From an uncultured Bacteriovorax sp. (lineage in GTDB: Bacteria; Bdellovibrionota; Bacteriovoracia; Bacteriovoracales; Bacteriovoracaceae): a stretch of DNA of 16,994 bases. Positions 16,936 to 16,994 of the stretch are shown piece by piece (the stretch's first letter is position 1; the number at the start of each line of letters is the position of its first letter). The notes beneath the pieces were generated by a model. The model saw only the letters and a program-made list of their open reading frames with translations, had not been told where the DNA came from and did not search any database. Both the position numbers and the translations under genes were made by a program. The stretch is from positions 1 to 16,994 of the forward strand of contig CAMLRB010000062.1 of NCBI GenBank assembly GCA_946482295.1, given 5' to 3'.

Positions 16936-16994
16936 TTGAATAAAATATTAATTGAAATCAAAAAAATGGAGTTAAAAAAAGACTGGCCCTCTAA
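16936..16994 (+). CDS. Start of an unidentified divergent gene (3' end outside window)
   Basis: AAGGAG (16921-16926) stands 9 nt before a TTG at 16936, which opens a frame MNKILIEIKKMELKKDWPS to the window edge. An in-frame ATG at 16966 is possible but has no Shine-Dalgarno at proper spacing. Only 19 codons are visible, lysine-rich and AT-rich like the radical SAM genes. Being divergent from them across about 75 nt, it may share their regulation. No family can be named. Confidence 0.5.
   Translation, partial: MNKILIEIKKMELKKDWPS

Overview
The window looks like a chromosomal segment from a Gram-negative bacterium, most plausibly a Bdellovibrio/Bacteriovorax-type predator (Bdellovibrionota). 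The reasons are a giant repeat lipoprotein with RCC1-like repeats, two secreted trypsin-like proteases, and a tilS-ftsH-folP housekeeping run. No 16S gene or other taxonomic marker is present, so this placement is an inference.

Layout: (1) Positions 1-5614, minus strand, hold one enormous open frame, cut off at the window edge. It encodes a lipoprotein made of about 11 + 4 immunoglobulin-like modules followed by RCC1-like repeats; every immunoglobulin-like module carries a cysteine pair. (2) Positions 5615-5900 are non-coding and hold a weak promoter candidate and two terminators. (3) Positions 5901-9498, minus strand, hold two paralogous secreted S1-type proteases on either side of a VOC-fold protein and a dihydroorotase (pyrC), the latter two overlapping. 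(4) Positions 9548-13634, minus strand, hold tilS, ftsH and folP, closely spaced. (5) A plus-strand tRNA with a CAT anticodon (13734-13810) has a near-consensus promoter and is transcribed divergently from tilS. (6) From just beyond the tRNA 3' end to the window end is a visibly more AT-rich block with two radical SAM enzymes on the minus strand. One is a degenerate SPASM enzyme. The other belongs to the RiPP-maturation radical SAM family with a cobalamin-binding-like N-terminus. A divergent plus-strand gene begins at the right edge.

The most interesting part is the right end. The RiPP-type radical SAM gene is split between two frames exactly at a run of nine A (coding strand) that contains an in-frame A AAA AAG heptamer, the slippery sequence known from dnaX. 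A -1 shift there restores one 634-residue protein that matches the family across the join. Just upstream lie a very strong Shine-Dalgarno-like sequence, a 17-codon ORF whose stop overlaps the enzyme's ATG, and a 13-codon Gly4 mini-ORF that could be a precursor peptide or chance. The block starts next to a tRNA 3' end, which fits a horizontally acquired peptide-modification cassette. The precursor peptide cannot be identified with confidence from this window.
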